From positions 1 through 64,000 of the forward strand of contig JAXDJX010000031.1 in the NCBI GenBank assembly GCA_034667405.1: a DNA stretch of 64,000 bases, in the 5' to 3' direction. The notes beneath the pieces are model-generated. The model was not told where the DNA came from, did no database searches, and saw only the letters and a list, made by a program, of their open reading frames with translations. Below, piece by piece: positions 26,796 through 34,801 of the stretch (the first letter of the stretch is position 1; every line of letters starts with the position of its first letter). The position numbers and the translations under genes are program-made. The stretch comes from JANXVR01 sp034667405 (GTDB taxonomy: Bacteria > Actinomycetota > UBA4738 > HRBIN12).

Positions 26796-26801
26796 GATAC
26801 T
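26796..26801 (+). promoter_or_regulatory. -10-like GATACT of the cNMP/CBS/DUF294 gene
   Basis: GATACT, 6 nt, GTG 26808. It lies in the 96-nt divergent gap with the histidine kinase. Confidence 0.45.
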
Positions 26802-26807
26802 CACGTC

Positions 26808-28640
26808 GTGGACGTGCTGGCGTTCCTGCGAACCTGCCCCCCGCTGGATTCGGTCGACGAGGATGCGCTCCAAGAGGTCGTCCGGCAGACGGAGATCGAG
26901 TTTTTCCCGGCAGGGACGACCATCCTGGAGCAATCCGGCCAGATCGCCCGGTTCGTGTATGTCGTCCGGGTGGGGGCCGTCGAACTCCTCGACGGCGGCC
27001 GCGTGGTCGATCTGCTAGGGCCGGGCGAGTCGTTCGGCCACCTGTCGGTCCTCTCGAAGGCTCCACCCACCACCGAGGTCCGTGCCCTGGAGGACACGCT
27101 CTGCTATCTGATCGACAGTTCGGCCATGGAGAAGATCTTCGCCAGTCGCAAGGGGGTCTCATTCCTCTCGTCCAACCTGCGCCGGCGCGTCACGAAGGCG
27201 CTGGAAGCCTCCGCCGACAGCCGGACAGACCCCTGGCGAACGAGGGTCGGTCAGCTGGTGCGTCGTGAAGCCATCACATGCCAACCATCGGCGCCGGTCC
27301 GTGAGGCTGCGAGCACGATGGCGGAGTCACGGGTTTCGTGCCTGGTGATCCCCTTCGAGGACGGCTTCGGCATCCTGACCGACCGGGATCTGCGATCGCG
27401 CGTCCTGGCCGCCGGTCTCACCGGGGCAACGAGCGTCGGCGAGGTGATGACGCATCCGGCAGTCTCCATCCGCGAGGACGCCATGGCGTCGGAAGCCCTT
27501 CGATCCATGCTCGAACTGGGCGTTCATCATCTCCCCCTCCTCGACGACCACGGCGACCTGGTTGGGGTGGTGACCGACTCGGATCTGATGGGCTTGGAAC
27601 GGCGAACCCCGTTCGCCATCCGGAGTGAGATCGAGCGGGCACCCGACGTCGATGCAGCCGTCGCCGCGATGGCGCAGCTGCCCCGCGCGGTGACCGACCT
27701 CGTCGCGGCCAGCGCTGATCCCGTGGACGTCGGCCACGTCGTCGGGGTCACCGTCGATGCCCTCACCGCACGGCTGCTGGAGCTCACGATCGCCGAGATG
27801 GGTAATCCCCCACATCCCTGGGCTTGGCTCTCGCTGGGGAGCGAGGCCCGTCACGAACAGGCGCTTGCCACCGATCAGGACCATGCGTTCGCGTTCGAGG
27901 CGGAGGGCGACCCCGATGCTGACGAATGGTTCAGGCAACTCGCCGAGCGGGTGACCCAGGGCATCGAGGCGGCCGGTATCCCCCGATGCCGCGCCGACAC
28001 GGGTGCCTACGCCGCACCATGGCGCCGAACGCTGGAGGGCTGGGTTCAGCGATTCGAAGAGTGGATGCAGGAGCCAGGCAACGAGGGTGCCATCCTCACA
28101 GCGATCGCATTCGACTTCCGGAGAGTGGGGGGGTCGCTGGACGTGGAGCGACCGCTGAACGAAGTCCTTCGGCACGCCCGGGACCATCCCGTCTTCCTCC
28201 GCCATCTCGCGGCACAGGTGGTGGCTCTCCACCCGCCCACTGGGTTCCACCGGGACCTGGTCGTGGAAGCCAAAGGAGAGCACGCCGGCCGATTCGACGT
28301 GAAGCATGGTGGCCTCATCGCCATCACGGGGATCGCGCGAGTACTGGCCCTGTCGGTGGGCAGCGCGGAGAAGCGAACCCTTCCGCGGCTCCGCGACGCC
28401 ACCGACGGCGGCGCGTTGTCGGCCGGAGATCACGACGCGCTCGACGAATCGTTCCATCTGCTGTGGCAGATCCGCTTGGAGCACCAGACCGAGCAGTTCC
28501 GTAGCGGCGTGCCTATCGATGACTTCGTCCACCCGAGCGAACTCGGACCCATCACCCGCCATGCGCTCCGGGAGTCGTTCCGGAGCATCACCCGGGTACA
28601 ACGATCGATGATCGCCGAGTTCGGGGTAAGGAGCCATTGA
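26808..28640 (+). CDS. cNMP-binding / CBS / DUF294 nucleotidyltransferase-like protein
   Basis: A 610-residue cytoplasmic protein combining a cyclic-nucleotide-binding domain (residues 1-125), two CBS repeats (about 150-270), a DUF294 nucleotidyltransferase-like domain (LGSEARHEQALATDQDHAFA near residue 341, with the metal-type DQD) and the DUF294 C-terminal helical domain. This architecture resembles GlnD-type uridylyltransferases controlled by nucleotides, but substrates are not established. The next gene, an exonuclease-like protein, starts at TTG overlapping this stop; the same pair is found together in many bacteria. No glnB is nearby. Confidence 0.88.
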   Translation: MDVLAFLRTCPPLDSVDEDALQEVVRQTEIEFFPAGTTILEQSGQIARFVYVVRVGAVELLDGGRVVDLLGPGESFGHLSVLSKAPPTTEVRALEDTLCYLIDSSAMEKIFASRKGVSFLSSNLRRRVTKALEASADSRTDPWRTRVGQLVRREAITCQPSAPVREAASTMAESRVSCLVIPFEDGFGILTDRDLRSRVLAAGLTGATSVGEVMTHPAVSIREDAMASEALRSMLELGVHHLPLLDDHGDLVGVVTDSDLMGLERRTPFAIRSEIERAPDVDAAVAAMAQLPRAVTDLVAASADPVDVGHVVGVTVDALTARLLELTIAEMGNPPHPWAWLSLGSEARHEQALATDQDHAFAFEAEGDPDADEWFRQLAERVTQGIEAAGIPRCRADTGAYAAPWRRTLEGWVQRFEEWMQEPGNEGAILTAIAFDFRRVGGSLDVERPLNEVLRHARDHPVFLRHLAAQVVALHPPTGFHRDLVVEAKGEHAGRFDVKHGGLIAITGIARVLALSVGSAEKRTLPRLRDATDGGALSAGDHDALDESFHLLWQIRLEHQTEQFRSGVPIDDFVHPSELGPITRHALRESFRSITRVQRSMIAEFGVRSH

Positions 28641-29254
28641 CCGCGTCACCGCCGAGACTTGGACGAGGACTGCGACGCATGGACTGGACCGCCGCGGAGT
28701 TCGCGTCCCTCGACTTCGAACTGACCGGCTTGGATCTGGCGAATGATCATGTCGTGTCGTTCGGGGTGGTTCCCGTTCGGGACGGAAGGATCGTGCTGGG
28801 CGAAAGCGTTCATCAGCTGGTGGAACCGCCGATCTCGCCCTCACCGTCATCGGTGGCCATCCACGGCATGCGTGCGCAGGACCTGACCGGCGCCCCCCCG
28901 CTCTCGGATGCGGCGACGGTCCTCGGCGATGCGCTGGCGAACCGATTCCTGCTCGTATGGTTCGCCTCCGTCGAGTTGGCCATGCTCCGCCGGATCTACG
29001 GACGGGGCGGGCGCGGCTTCGCTCGGCGATGCGTCGACGTTCGGTCGCTGGCGAGGATCGTCGGGGGCGCGGAAGGAGCCACGCCGGACGAGTCACTTTC
29101 AGTGTGCGCGGAGCGGTACCAGGTGCCAGTCGCCGCACCCCACAACGCGCTGGACGATGCCCTGGTCACTGCGCAGCTGTTCCTTGTCCTCGCTCCACGG
29201 CTTCGTGATCAGGGGATCACCACGGTCGGTGACCTGCTCCAGGCCGGCCGGTGA
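28637..29254 (+). CDS. DnaQ-like 3'-5' exonuclease domain protein
   Basis: A 205-residue protein of the DEDDh exonuclease superfamily. Motif I is present as LDFELTGLD and motif III as HNALDDALVTAQ; the usual Asp of motif II appears replaced by Glu (WFASVELAMLR). TTG 28637 overlaps the preceding stop by 3 nt, with AAGGAG just upstream; ATG 28679 is an alternative start. It probably acts with the cNMP/CBS/DUF294 protein encoded before it, since such pairs recur in bacteria; the shared function is unknown. Confidence 0.82.
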   Translation: MTASPPRLGRGLRRMDWTAAEFASLDFELTGLDLANDHVVSFGVVPVRDGRIVLGESVHQLVEPPISPSPSSVAIHGMRAQDLTGAPPLSDAATVLGDALANRFLLVWFASVELAMLRRIYGRGGRGFARRCVDVRSLARIVGGAEGATPDESLSVCAERYQVPVAAPHNALDDALVTAQLFLVLAPRLRDQGITTVGDLLQAGR

Positions 29255-29290
29255 GCTGTCTGCCTGCCTAAGGCTCGCAACTGGAAGCCG

Positions 29291-29296
29291 TAGGAT
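29291..29296 (+). promoter_or_regulatory. -10-like TAGGAT of the paired membrane-protein operon
   Basis: TAGGAT, 8 nt, ATG 29305. It lies in the 50-nt gap after the exonuclease gene. Confidence 0.45.
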
Positions 29297-29304
29297 TCAC
29301 GTCG

Positions 29305-29766
29305 ATGGAACCCAGGGTCAAGGTGCCGCTCAGACGTGAGATCGCTCGCAAGGGCGGATTCATCCTAGAACTCGTCGACGACGTCTATGAAACACGCAGG
29401 CAGGGGACGAGTCGGATGCTGGCTCGCTTCCCCAACGACGAAGTTGGCACGGCGGCCGCCCACGACGACCTTGCGCTCCGGCGCCGGCGCGAATGGCGCC
29501 GCCTCTTGCTGCCGCGTGTGCTCGGTATCACGGCGTTGGTTTCAGGCGTGTTGTGGGTCGCCTTCTCGGTGATCGCTGAGGTTGCTCCGGGTCTGCTTTC
29601 CGGTTCGGAGTCCCACGCCAACAAGCGGTTCATTTCGAGCATCTCCCTGTCCTTCGGGATCTCGCAGCGCATCATCCGGGTGAGCTATTGCCTGCTGGTC
29701 TTCTCTTCGCTGTCGCTCATCGTTGTGTTCCTGATACGGCGTCTGGGCGCGGAGGAGACCGAATGA
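29305..29766 (+). CDS. Two-helix membrane protein, unrecognised (paralogue A)
   Basis: A 153-residue protein. A soluble N-terminal part of about 75 residues contains GFILELVDDVYETRRQGTS and ARFPNDEVG, then an Arg-rich stretch leads into two hydrophobic helices (about 75-97 and 125-146), with a short loop between them and a basic end. It is related to the next gene by the pattern F-(I/L)-LEL-x-D, RFPN-x-E-x-G and an LPR-x-LG junction before helix 1. I do not recognise the family. The stop overlaps the next ATG as ATGA, so the two proteins are probably made together and may form a heteromer. Confidence 0.75.
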   Translation: MEPRVKVPLRREIARKGGFILELVDDVYETRRQGTSRMLARFPNDEVGTAAAHDDLALRRRREWRRLLLPRVLGITALVSGVLWVAFSVIAEVAPGLLSGSESHANKRFISSISLSFGISQRIIRVSYCLLVFSSLSLIVVFLIRRLGAEETE

Positions 29767-30215
29767 GTCTCGAGCCGAACATCGACGCCGATCCTGTCGG
29801 CCCGGAGGAGATCGCGCGTAGTCGGAGTTTCTTGTTGGAACTCGACGACACGGCGTACGTGCTTACGTCGATCCGGACCAACAAGGAGATCACGAGGTTC
29901 CCCAACACCGAGTCCGGGCTGGAGTCGGCGATCGACGAGTTCGACCGTCGAAGTCGGGCCGTCTTCAGGGACCGATGGCTGCCGCGATGCCTCGGGGTCC
30001 TGGCCATCATCTCAGCGATGATCTGGGCGCTGGCCACGGCGCTCTACTACCTCCTGATCCTCCGTTCGTCGTTCTTCGTTGCCGGTCCCTCACCCCAGTC
30101 GGACTGGGTCGAGTGGCTAGGAACGGCGATGGCGGTCGCATACGCACTTTCCATCTCGTCGGTCGCGGTGCTGGTCGTGCTCTATGTCTTGCGACGGTGG
30201 CCGACGAACGACTGA
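29763..30215 (+). CDS. Two-helix membrane protein, unrecognised (paralogue B)
   Basis: A 150-residue partner of the preceding gene, starting at the ATG that overlaps its stop. It repeats the same plan: RSFLLELDDTAYVL, then TRFPNTESG, a basic region ending DRWLPRCLG, and two hydrophobic helices (about 77-100 and 120-142). Residues between the motifs differ, so the duplication is old. The N-terminal module looks cytoplasmic by the positive-inside rule. Function unknown; the conserved soluble motif could be a ligand or partner site. Confidence 0.75.
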   Translation: MSLEPNIDADPVGPEEIARSRSFLLELDDTAYVLTSIRTNKEITRFPNTESGLESAIDEFDRRSRAVFRDRWLPRCLGVLAIISAMIWALATALYYLLILRSSFFVAGPSPQSDWVEWLGTAMAVAYALSISSVAVLVVLYVLRRWPTND

Positions 30216-30282
30216 ACCCCCCGGCGTTGCGTTTCCCAACGGCAAGGCTCAGCATCGATGGTGGCCGAACGAGGAGGTCTTG

Positions 30283-31350
30283 ATGAGCACCCAGCGCCAT
30301 GAGACCGAAGGGATCACACTTCAAGAGCTCCAGCTCGCGGCACGCAACCACGGCATGCCTCTCGAAGGACTCCGCTACGACGTTACCCCGCTCGGGATGC
30401 ACTACTTGCTCACGCACTTCGACATCCCGCCCGCGGATGATTCCACGTGGACCATCCAGCTCGGCGGGCGTGTTCGCGAGCCGCTCACGCTTACGTTGGA
30501 CCAGCTTCGTGCCCGCCCGGCAGTTACCCTGACGGTGACGATGGAGTGCGCCGGGAACGGGCGAGCGCGGCTCCATCCCCGCCCGCTCAGCCAGCCGTGG
30601 CTCACCGAAGCCGTAGGAACCGCCGAGTGGACCGGGACGCCGCTGGCTCCGATCCTGCGAGAAGCCGGCCTCCTGGACGACGCCGTGGAGATCAGGTTCG
30701 GCGGGGCGGATCACGGCACGCAAGGGGGCGTGGAGCAGGACTACGAACGCAGCCTTTCCACAGCCGAGGCCTTAGGACCCGATGTCCTGCTCGCCTACTC
30801 GATCAACGGCCAACCCCTCCCACCCCAACACGGCTACCCGGTCCGCCTGCTCGTCCCCGGCTGGTACGGGATGACCAGTGTGAAGTGGCTACGCGAGATC
30901 ACGGCCATCTCCGAACCGTTCGACGGATTCCAGATGGATGCGTACCGATTGCGCCAACACCCCGATGAGGAGGGCGTGCCCGTCACTCGGATCCAGCCCC
31001 GGGCCCTGATGATCCCGCCCGGGTTCCCCGACTTCTTCGAACGGACCCGCACCGTGGACGCGGGACCGGTGCAACTCGAAGGGCGCGCGTGGTCGGGCTT
31101 CGCACCGATCCACCTCGTGGAGATGAGCCTGGACGGCGCCCGGACATGGACGCGGTCCGTACTGGACAGCCCGATGGGGCCACACGCATGGAGACGATGG
31201 TCGTTCGACTGGCGTGCAACGCCGGGAGATTACGAACTCGTAGTGCGCGCCACGGACGAAGCCGGCAACGTCCAGCCCGTCGAACCCTCATGGAATCACC
31301 ATGGCCTGACGAACAACGCCGCCCAGCGCGTACCGGTGACGGTCCGGTAG
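30283..31350 (+). CDS. Sulfite oxidase-like molybdopterin oxidoreductase
   Basis: A 355-residue protein of the sulfite oxidase family: an N-terminal Moco-binding domain with the Mo-ligand Cys89 in TMECAGNGR, and a C-terminal Ig-like dimerisation domain (from about residue 250, with VDAGPVQLEGRAWSG). ATG 30283 follows GAGGAGG by 5 nt, one of the few clear Shine-Dalgarno sites here. There is no signal peptide or Tat motif and no heme domain, so it is probably cytoplasmic. The electron acceptor and the natural substrate (sulfite or another oxo-compound) are unknown. It converges on the RCC1-repeat gene with a 2-nt gap. Confidence 0.88.
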   Translation: MSTQRHETEGITLQELQLAARNHGMPLEGLRYDVTPLGMHYLLTHFDIPPADDSTWTIQLGGRVREPLTLTLDQLRARPAVTLTVTMECAGNGRARLHPRPLSQPWLTEAVGTAEWTGTPLAPILREAGLLDDAVEIRFGGADHGTQGGVEQDYERSLSTAEALGPDVLLAYSINGQPLPPQHGYPVRLLVPGWYGMTSVKWLREITAISEPFDGFQMDAYRLRQHPDEEGVPVTRIQPRALMIPPGFPDFFERTRTVDAGPVQLEGRAWSGFAPIHLVEMSLDGARTWTRSVLDSPMGPHAWRRWSFDWRATPGDYELVVRATDEAGNVQPVEPSWNHHGLTNNAAQRVPVTVR

Positions 31351-31352
31351 TC

Positions 31353-33071
31353 CTAGCTGGAAGCGCCGACAGGTCTGGCTCGGTCGATACGGGGCGGATC
31401 GGATTGCCCGTAGAAGTTGTCGCCCCAGCAGACGACGCGGCCATCACGCCTGAGGGCGCACGTGTGATACCGACCCAAGCTGACGGAAACGACAGTTCCC
31501 GACGGCAAGGACGTCTGTCCATAGTTGTCGAGCCCCCAGCACACCACCGATGCGTTCGGCCTGATGCCACAGGTGTGGTCCGAGCCCGAGCCGACCGACG
31601 CGAACGATCCGAGCGGCGGACTCGCTTGACCGAAGTTGTCGTGGCCCCAACAGACCGCCACCCCATCGGTGCGCACTCCGCACGTGTGCGAATAGCCGGT
31701 TGCGAGCGAAGTGAACGTGCCCGCCGGAGGCGAGGCTTGTCCGACGCCGTCCTTCCCCCAGCAGGCGAGCGTGCCGTCGGTCCTCACAGCGCACGCGTGG
31801 TCACCTCCCGCACTGACCGACACGAACGTCCCTGCGGGAGGGCTGGACTGGCCATAGAGGTTGTTCCCCCAGCAGGTGAGCGTGTGATCGGTTCTCAGAC
31901 CGCAGCTCTGAGACACCGCCGCACTGACCGAGATGAATCTTCCGGCGGGTGGAGAGGCTTGGCCGTCGTTGTCGTAGCCCCAACATGCGAGGGTGCGGTT
32001 GGCTCTCACGCCGCACGAGTGCCCGCTGCCGGCGCTGATCACCACGAATCTCCCCGCGGGCGGTGAGGCCTGGGATTCGAAGTCCCGTCCCCAGCAGACC
32101 ACCATGCCGTCGATCCGGGTCGCGCACGTGTGGAGGTCGCCTGCGCTTATCGCTCGCCGAACGAACGTCCCGGCCGGCGCCACCGCCTGTCCGTGCCGAT
32201 CGTTCCCCCAACAGACCGCGACGCCGTCAGTTCTTATCCCGCAGGCGTGGGAATACCCCGCACTCACCGACAGGAAGGTGCCGACGGGAGGCGTGGACTG
32301 GCCGTGCGCGTTGTTCCCCCAACAGATCAGACTCCCTTGGGCATCGATCCCGCAGGTGTGCCGCCCGCCGACGTCTACTGCGACGAACTCCCCCGCGGCA
32401 GGTGTGGACTGGCCGTAGTCGTCGAGGCCCCAGCAGGCCACAGTACCGTCGCTCTTGATGCCACAGCTGTGTTCGGCGCCGGCGCGTACGGAGATGAAGG
32501 CTTCCGTTGGCGGGGACGATTGCCCCACGTCGTCGAGGCCCCAGCACGAGACGGAACCGTCGCTCCGCACTCCACACGAGTAGCTCGCGCCGGCGCTGAC
32601 CGAGACGAACGTCCCCCCGGGGGCAGCGGACTGTCCGACGTCGTTCCTCCCCCAACAGACAGCGGCGCCCTCCGTCCTCACGCCGCAGGCGTGCTCCGCC
32701 CCAACGCTGACGGTTGCGAAGGTTCCCGCGGGCGGGCTCGACTGACCGAAGTCATCGCGACCCCAGCAGGCGAGGATGCCGGCCGGCCGCACTCCGCAGG
32801 TGCTGAAGCGCCCGGCGCTGACCGACAGGAACGCCCCGGTTGGCGGAGTCGACTCTCCATGGCGATCATCGCCCCAGCACGAGACGGAGCCGTCGATCCT
32901 CACTGCGCACGTGTGGGTGACCCCAGCACTTACCGTCGCTACAACGGTCTCGGGATCGGGCGACCACACACCGGCGCGGGGCAAGGCCGCCCCGGCCGAC
33001 CCCGCCAAGACGAGCGTCGAGCCGGCGGCCAGAGCGGCCAAGAGGAGCCCGGCGAGCCGACGGCCGGTCAT
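31353..33071 (-). CDS. Secreted RCC1-like protein with 14 repeats
   Basis: A 572-residue exported protein. A Sec signal peptide (residues 1-28, ending AGA) is followed by 14 consecutive repeats of about 37 residues of the form FVSVSAG-HTCGVRTDG-CWG-D-GQ-SPPAGT, and a short tail. Every repeat has two Cys separated by nine residues (CX9C) before WG. RCC1-type repeats make beta-propeller blades, and 14 equals two seven-bladed rings. The Cys pairs could form one disulfide per blade, as in other extracellular bacterial RCC1-like proteins. A binding or surface role is likely; no catalytic residues are evident. Confidence 0.88.
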   Translation of the reverse strand: MTGRRLAGLLLAALAAGSTLVLAGSAGAALPRAGVWSPDPETVVATVSAGVTHTCAVRIDGSVSCWGDDRHGESTPPTGAFLSVSAGRFSTCGVRPAGILACWGRDDFGQSSPPAGTFATVSVGAEHACGVRTEGAAVCWGRNDVGQSAAPGGTFVSVSAGASYSCGVRSDGSVSCWGLDDVGQSSPPTEAFISVRAGAEHSCGIKSDGTVACWGLDDYGQSTPAAGEFVAVDVGGRHTCGIDAQGSLICWGNNAHGQSTPPVGTFLSVSAGYSHACGIRTDGVAVCWGNDRHGQAVAPAGTFVRRAISAGDLHTCATRIDGMVVCWGRDFESQASPPAGRFVVISAGSGHSCGVRANRTLACWGYDNDGQASPPAGRFISVSAAVSQSCGLRTDHTLTCWGNNLYGQSSPPAGTFVSVSAGGDHACAVRTDGTLACWGKDGVGQASPPAGTFTSLATGYSHTCGVRTDGVAVCWGHDNFGQASPPLGSFASVGSGSDHTCGIRPNASVVCWGLDNYGQTSLPSGTVVSVSLGRYHTCALRRDGRVVCWGDNFYGQSDPPRIDRARPVGASS

Positions 33072-33111
33072 GCCTACCCGCGGTGATCCCGGGGTGAGTC
33101 GAAGGTGCCGA

Positions 33112-33774
33112 TCACAGATCCGCGCATTGGCCGACCTTCCGGCCGCTCACGTGGTTCCGGAGTCCGCCGGAGTCACCGACCTGCGGGGCGGGCGAGTTGC
33201 CGGAGCACCGGAGGTTCCCGTGGATGTGATTCGTGACGTACTCGTTCCCGTCCGGGTCTGCGAGGACATTGTTGCGGAGCTTGACCGCGCCCTGACCCGT
33301 GTGGTTGCGGATGAAGCCCATCCAGAACCCGTCGTAACCGACGATCGCGACGCCCCCGTGGACGTAGCTGTCCTCGATGGTGTTCCACGTCACGTCGAAA
33401 GGACCACCGAACGGCCCGGACCCTCCGCGGATGTCGATGCCGCCGTAGATCGTGGCGAAGTGGATCTGCACCGACGCGGCGTGGTCGGCGTGCACACCAT
33501 CACCGATGGTGCCAGTGGTCCAGCCGCTCTCCTCGCTTCCCAAGACGAACGTGGCCCCGGCTCGGATCCAGAGACCCTCACGGATCTCGATCGGGCCTTT
33601 GCTCAGACACACGGCGCCCTTCGGAACGACGACCTTTTCGTATGTTCCGGAGTGGAGCCTTCCGCGGCACGCGGTCGTTCCGTCGGATGCGCCGGCTACA
33701 GCGGGCACCATGCTGGTAAACGTCGCTCCGACGAGTAACGCGCTCATCCCAGCGATCGAGATCCTCTTCCACAT
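33112..33774 (-). CDS. Secreted protein with beta-helix-like repeats, function unknown
   Basis: A 220-residue protein with a Sec signal peptide (residues 1-29, ending AGA) and a GGAGG site 8-12 nt before ATG 33774. The mature part has short strand-turn units such as GLWIRAGATFVLG, GIDIRGGSGPFGG and GGVAIVGYDGFW, with Asn-rich turns (NHIHGN, NNVLAD). This pattern suggests a right-handed beta-helix of the pectate-lyase type, but no catalytic motif is recognisable. Four Cys may form disulfides. It precedes the RCC1-like gene by 40 nt on the same strand, so the two exported proteins may be co-expressed. Confidence 0.7.
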   Translation of the reverse strand: MWKRISIAGMSALLVGATFTSMVPAVAGASDGTTACRGRLHSGTYEKVVVPKGAVCLSKGPIEIREGLWIRAGATFVLGSEESGWTTGTIGDGVHADHAASVQIHFATIYGGIDIRGGSGPFGGPFDVTWNTIEDSYVHGGVAIVGYDGFWMGFIRNHTGQGAVKLRNNVLADPDGNEYVTNHIHGNLRCSGNSPAPQVGDSGGLRNHVSGRKVGQCADL

Positions 33775-33847
33775 GACCGTCCCTCCCCGAGTCGTGGTCC
33801 CCAGCGGTGGCGTTGCTATCGACCCTACGGCGCCTTGCGGGAGCTGG

Positions 33848-34624
33848 TCAAGGGAACGCCGACGAGGTGACCGGGGTCTCGAGGTCCTCCAGGCTGAACG
33901 ACGGCTCGATGCTGAGCTCTTCGACGAAGAAATCGTGGAATGCCGAGTACCGTCGATACGCCTCGCCGCGGTTCCCTTCCGCGATCAGTGCACGCAGGAA
34001 GCACCGCTGCGCGGTCTCACGCAGCGGCTCGGCGCTTATCGCGTGCGACATGATCTCGATCGCCTCGGCGAACCGACCTTGTTCCAGGTATCGGCCCGCC
34101 ACCTCTTCGATCGCGTGGAGTCGTAGCTGTCGATAGCGCTCCTGTTCGACCACGAGCCAATCCTCGGATCGATCGGGCAGGAGATCGTTCAGCAGCAGTC
34201 TGCGCGTCTCTGCCCCGGCGTCCGTGAGACTCCGGTCGAGGCACGGGAGCATGAGGTGCTCAGCCTCCCGGACATCGACGCAAACCTCGGGCTTCAGTTC
34301 CAGGCGCGAACCCTCGCCGTTCACGATCGCGGCGCCCTCACGGCCGAGACGCCACAGCAACGACCGAACGTTGGTGCGAGCGCGCTCGTCATTGGCATCC
34401 GGCCACAGCGCCTCCGCGACCGCCATCCGAAGTACGGGGACCTCTTGCAACGCAAGGAACGAAAGGAAACGCTCAGTGGCGTCCGATAGCCGAACCTGGA
34501 CATGGCCGATGGAGAGTTCGAAGTTCCCGATCAACGCGATCCGAACAGCTCCGCGCCCCTCGGCCGCGCGCGCTACGTCGTGCGCTCCAATCACTGGGCC
34601 CCCTGCTTCAGTGAGCGGGCACAT
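33848..34624 (-). CDS. SARP-type transcriptional regulator with BTAD domain
   Basis: A regulator of about 258 residues from ATG 34624; the frame is open to 34774, but the extra residues look unstructured. The N-terminal winged-helix DNA-binding domain (ALIGNFELSIGHVQVRLSD, RTNVRSLLWRLGREG) is followed by the all-helical bacterial transcriptional activator domain, ending in the typical GNRGEAYRRYSAFHDFFVEEL. SARP proteins activate nearby genes in actinobacteria. It is divergent from the secreted protease gene at 34802, so that gene is the first candidate target, and the secreted proteins on its own strand the next. Confidence 0.87.
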   Translation of the reverse strand: MCPLTEAGGPVIGAHDVARAAEGRGAVRIALIGNFELSIGHVQVRLSDATERFLSFLALQEVPVLRMAVAEALWPDANDERARTNVRSLLWRLGREGAAIVNGEGSRLELKPEVCVDVREAEHLMLPCLDRSLTDAGAETRRLLLNDLLPDRSEDWLVVEQERYRQLRLHAIEEVAGRYLEQGRFAEAIEIMSHAISAEPLRETAQRCFLRALIAEGNRGEAYRRYSAFHDFFVEELSIEPSFSLEDLETPVTSSAFP

Positions 34625-34801
34625 GGAACCATCCCCCGTCGGACCTCTCCGAGTCAACCCCATCACAAGACGCTGATAGATACGCCGCGGTGACGCGGAG
34701 AGGACGCCGGCGTGCCACTCATACGACAGCGGCCGTGCAGTCTTGGACAACCGGTGAGTCGAACTGGGAGCCACCAGACGCTCGTTGAAAGGGGAGGCAG
34801 G

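Noticed and set aside
27327..29138. 603-codon minus-strand frame opposite the cNMP/CBS/DUF294 gene
   Set aside because: No motif; it crosses two well-supported plus-strand genes.
31353..33071. CRISPR or satellite array suggested by regular 111-bp periodicity
   Set aside because: The period reflects 37-residue protein repeats in one open frame with diverged DNA, not identical repeats and unique spacers.
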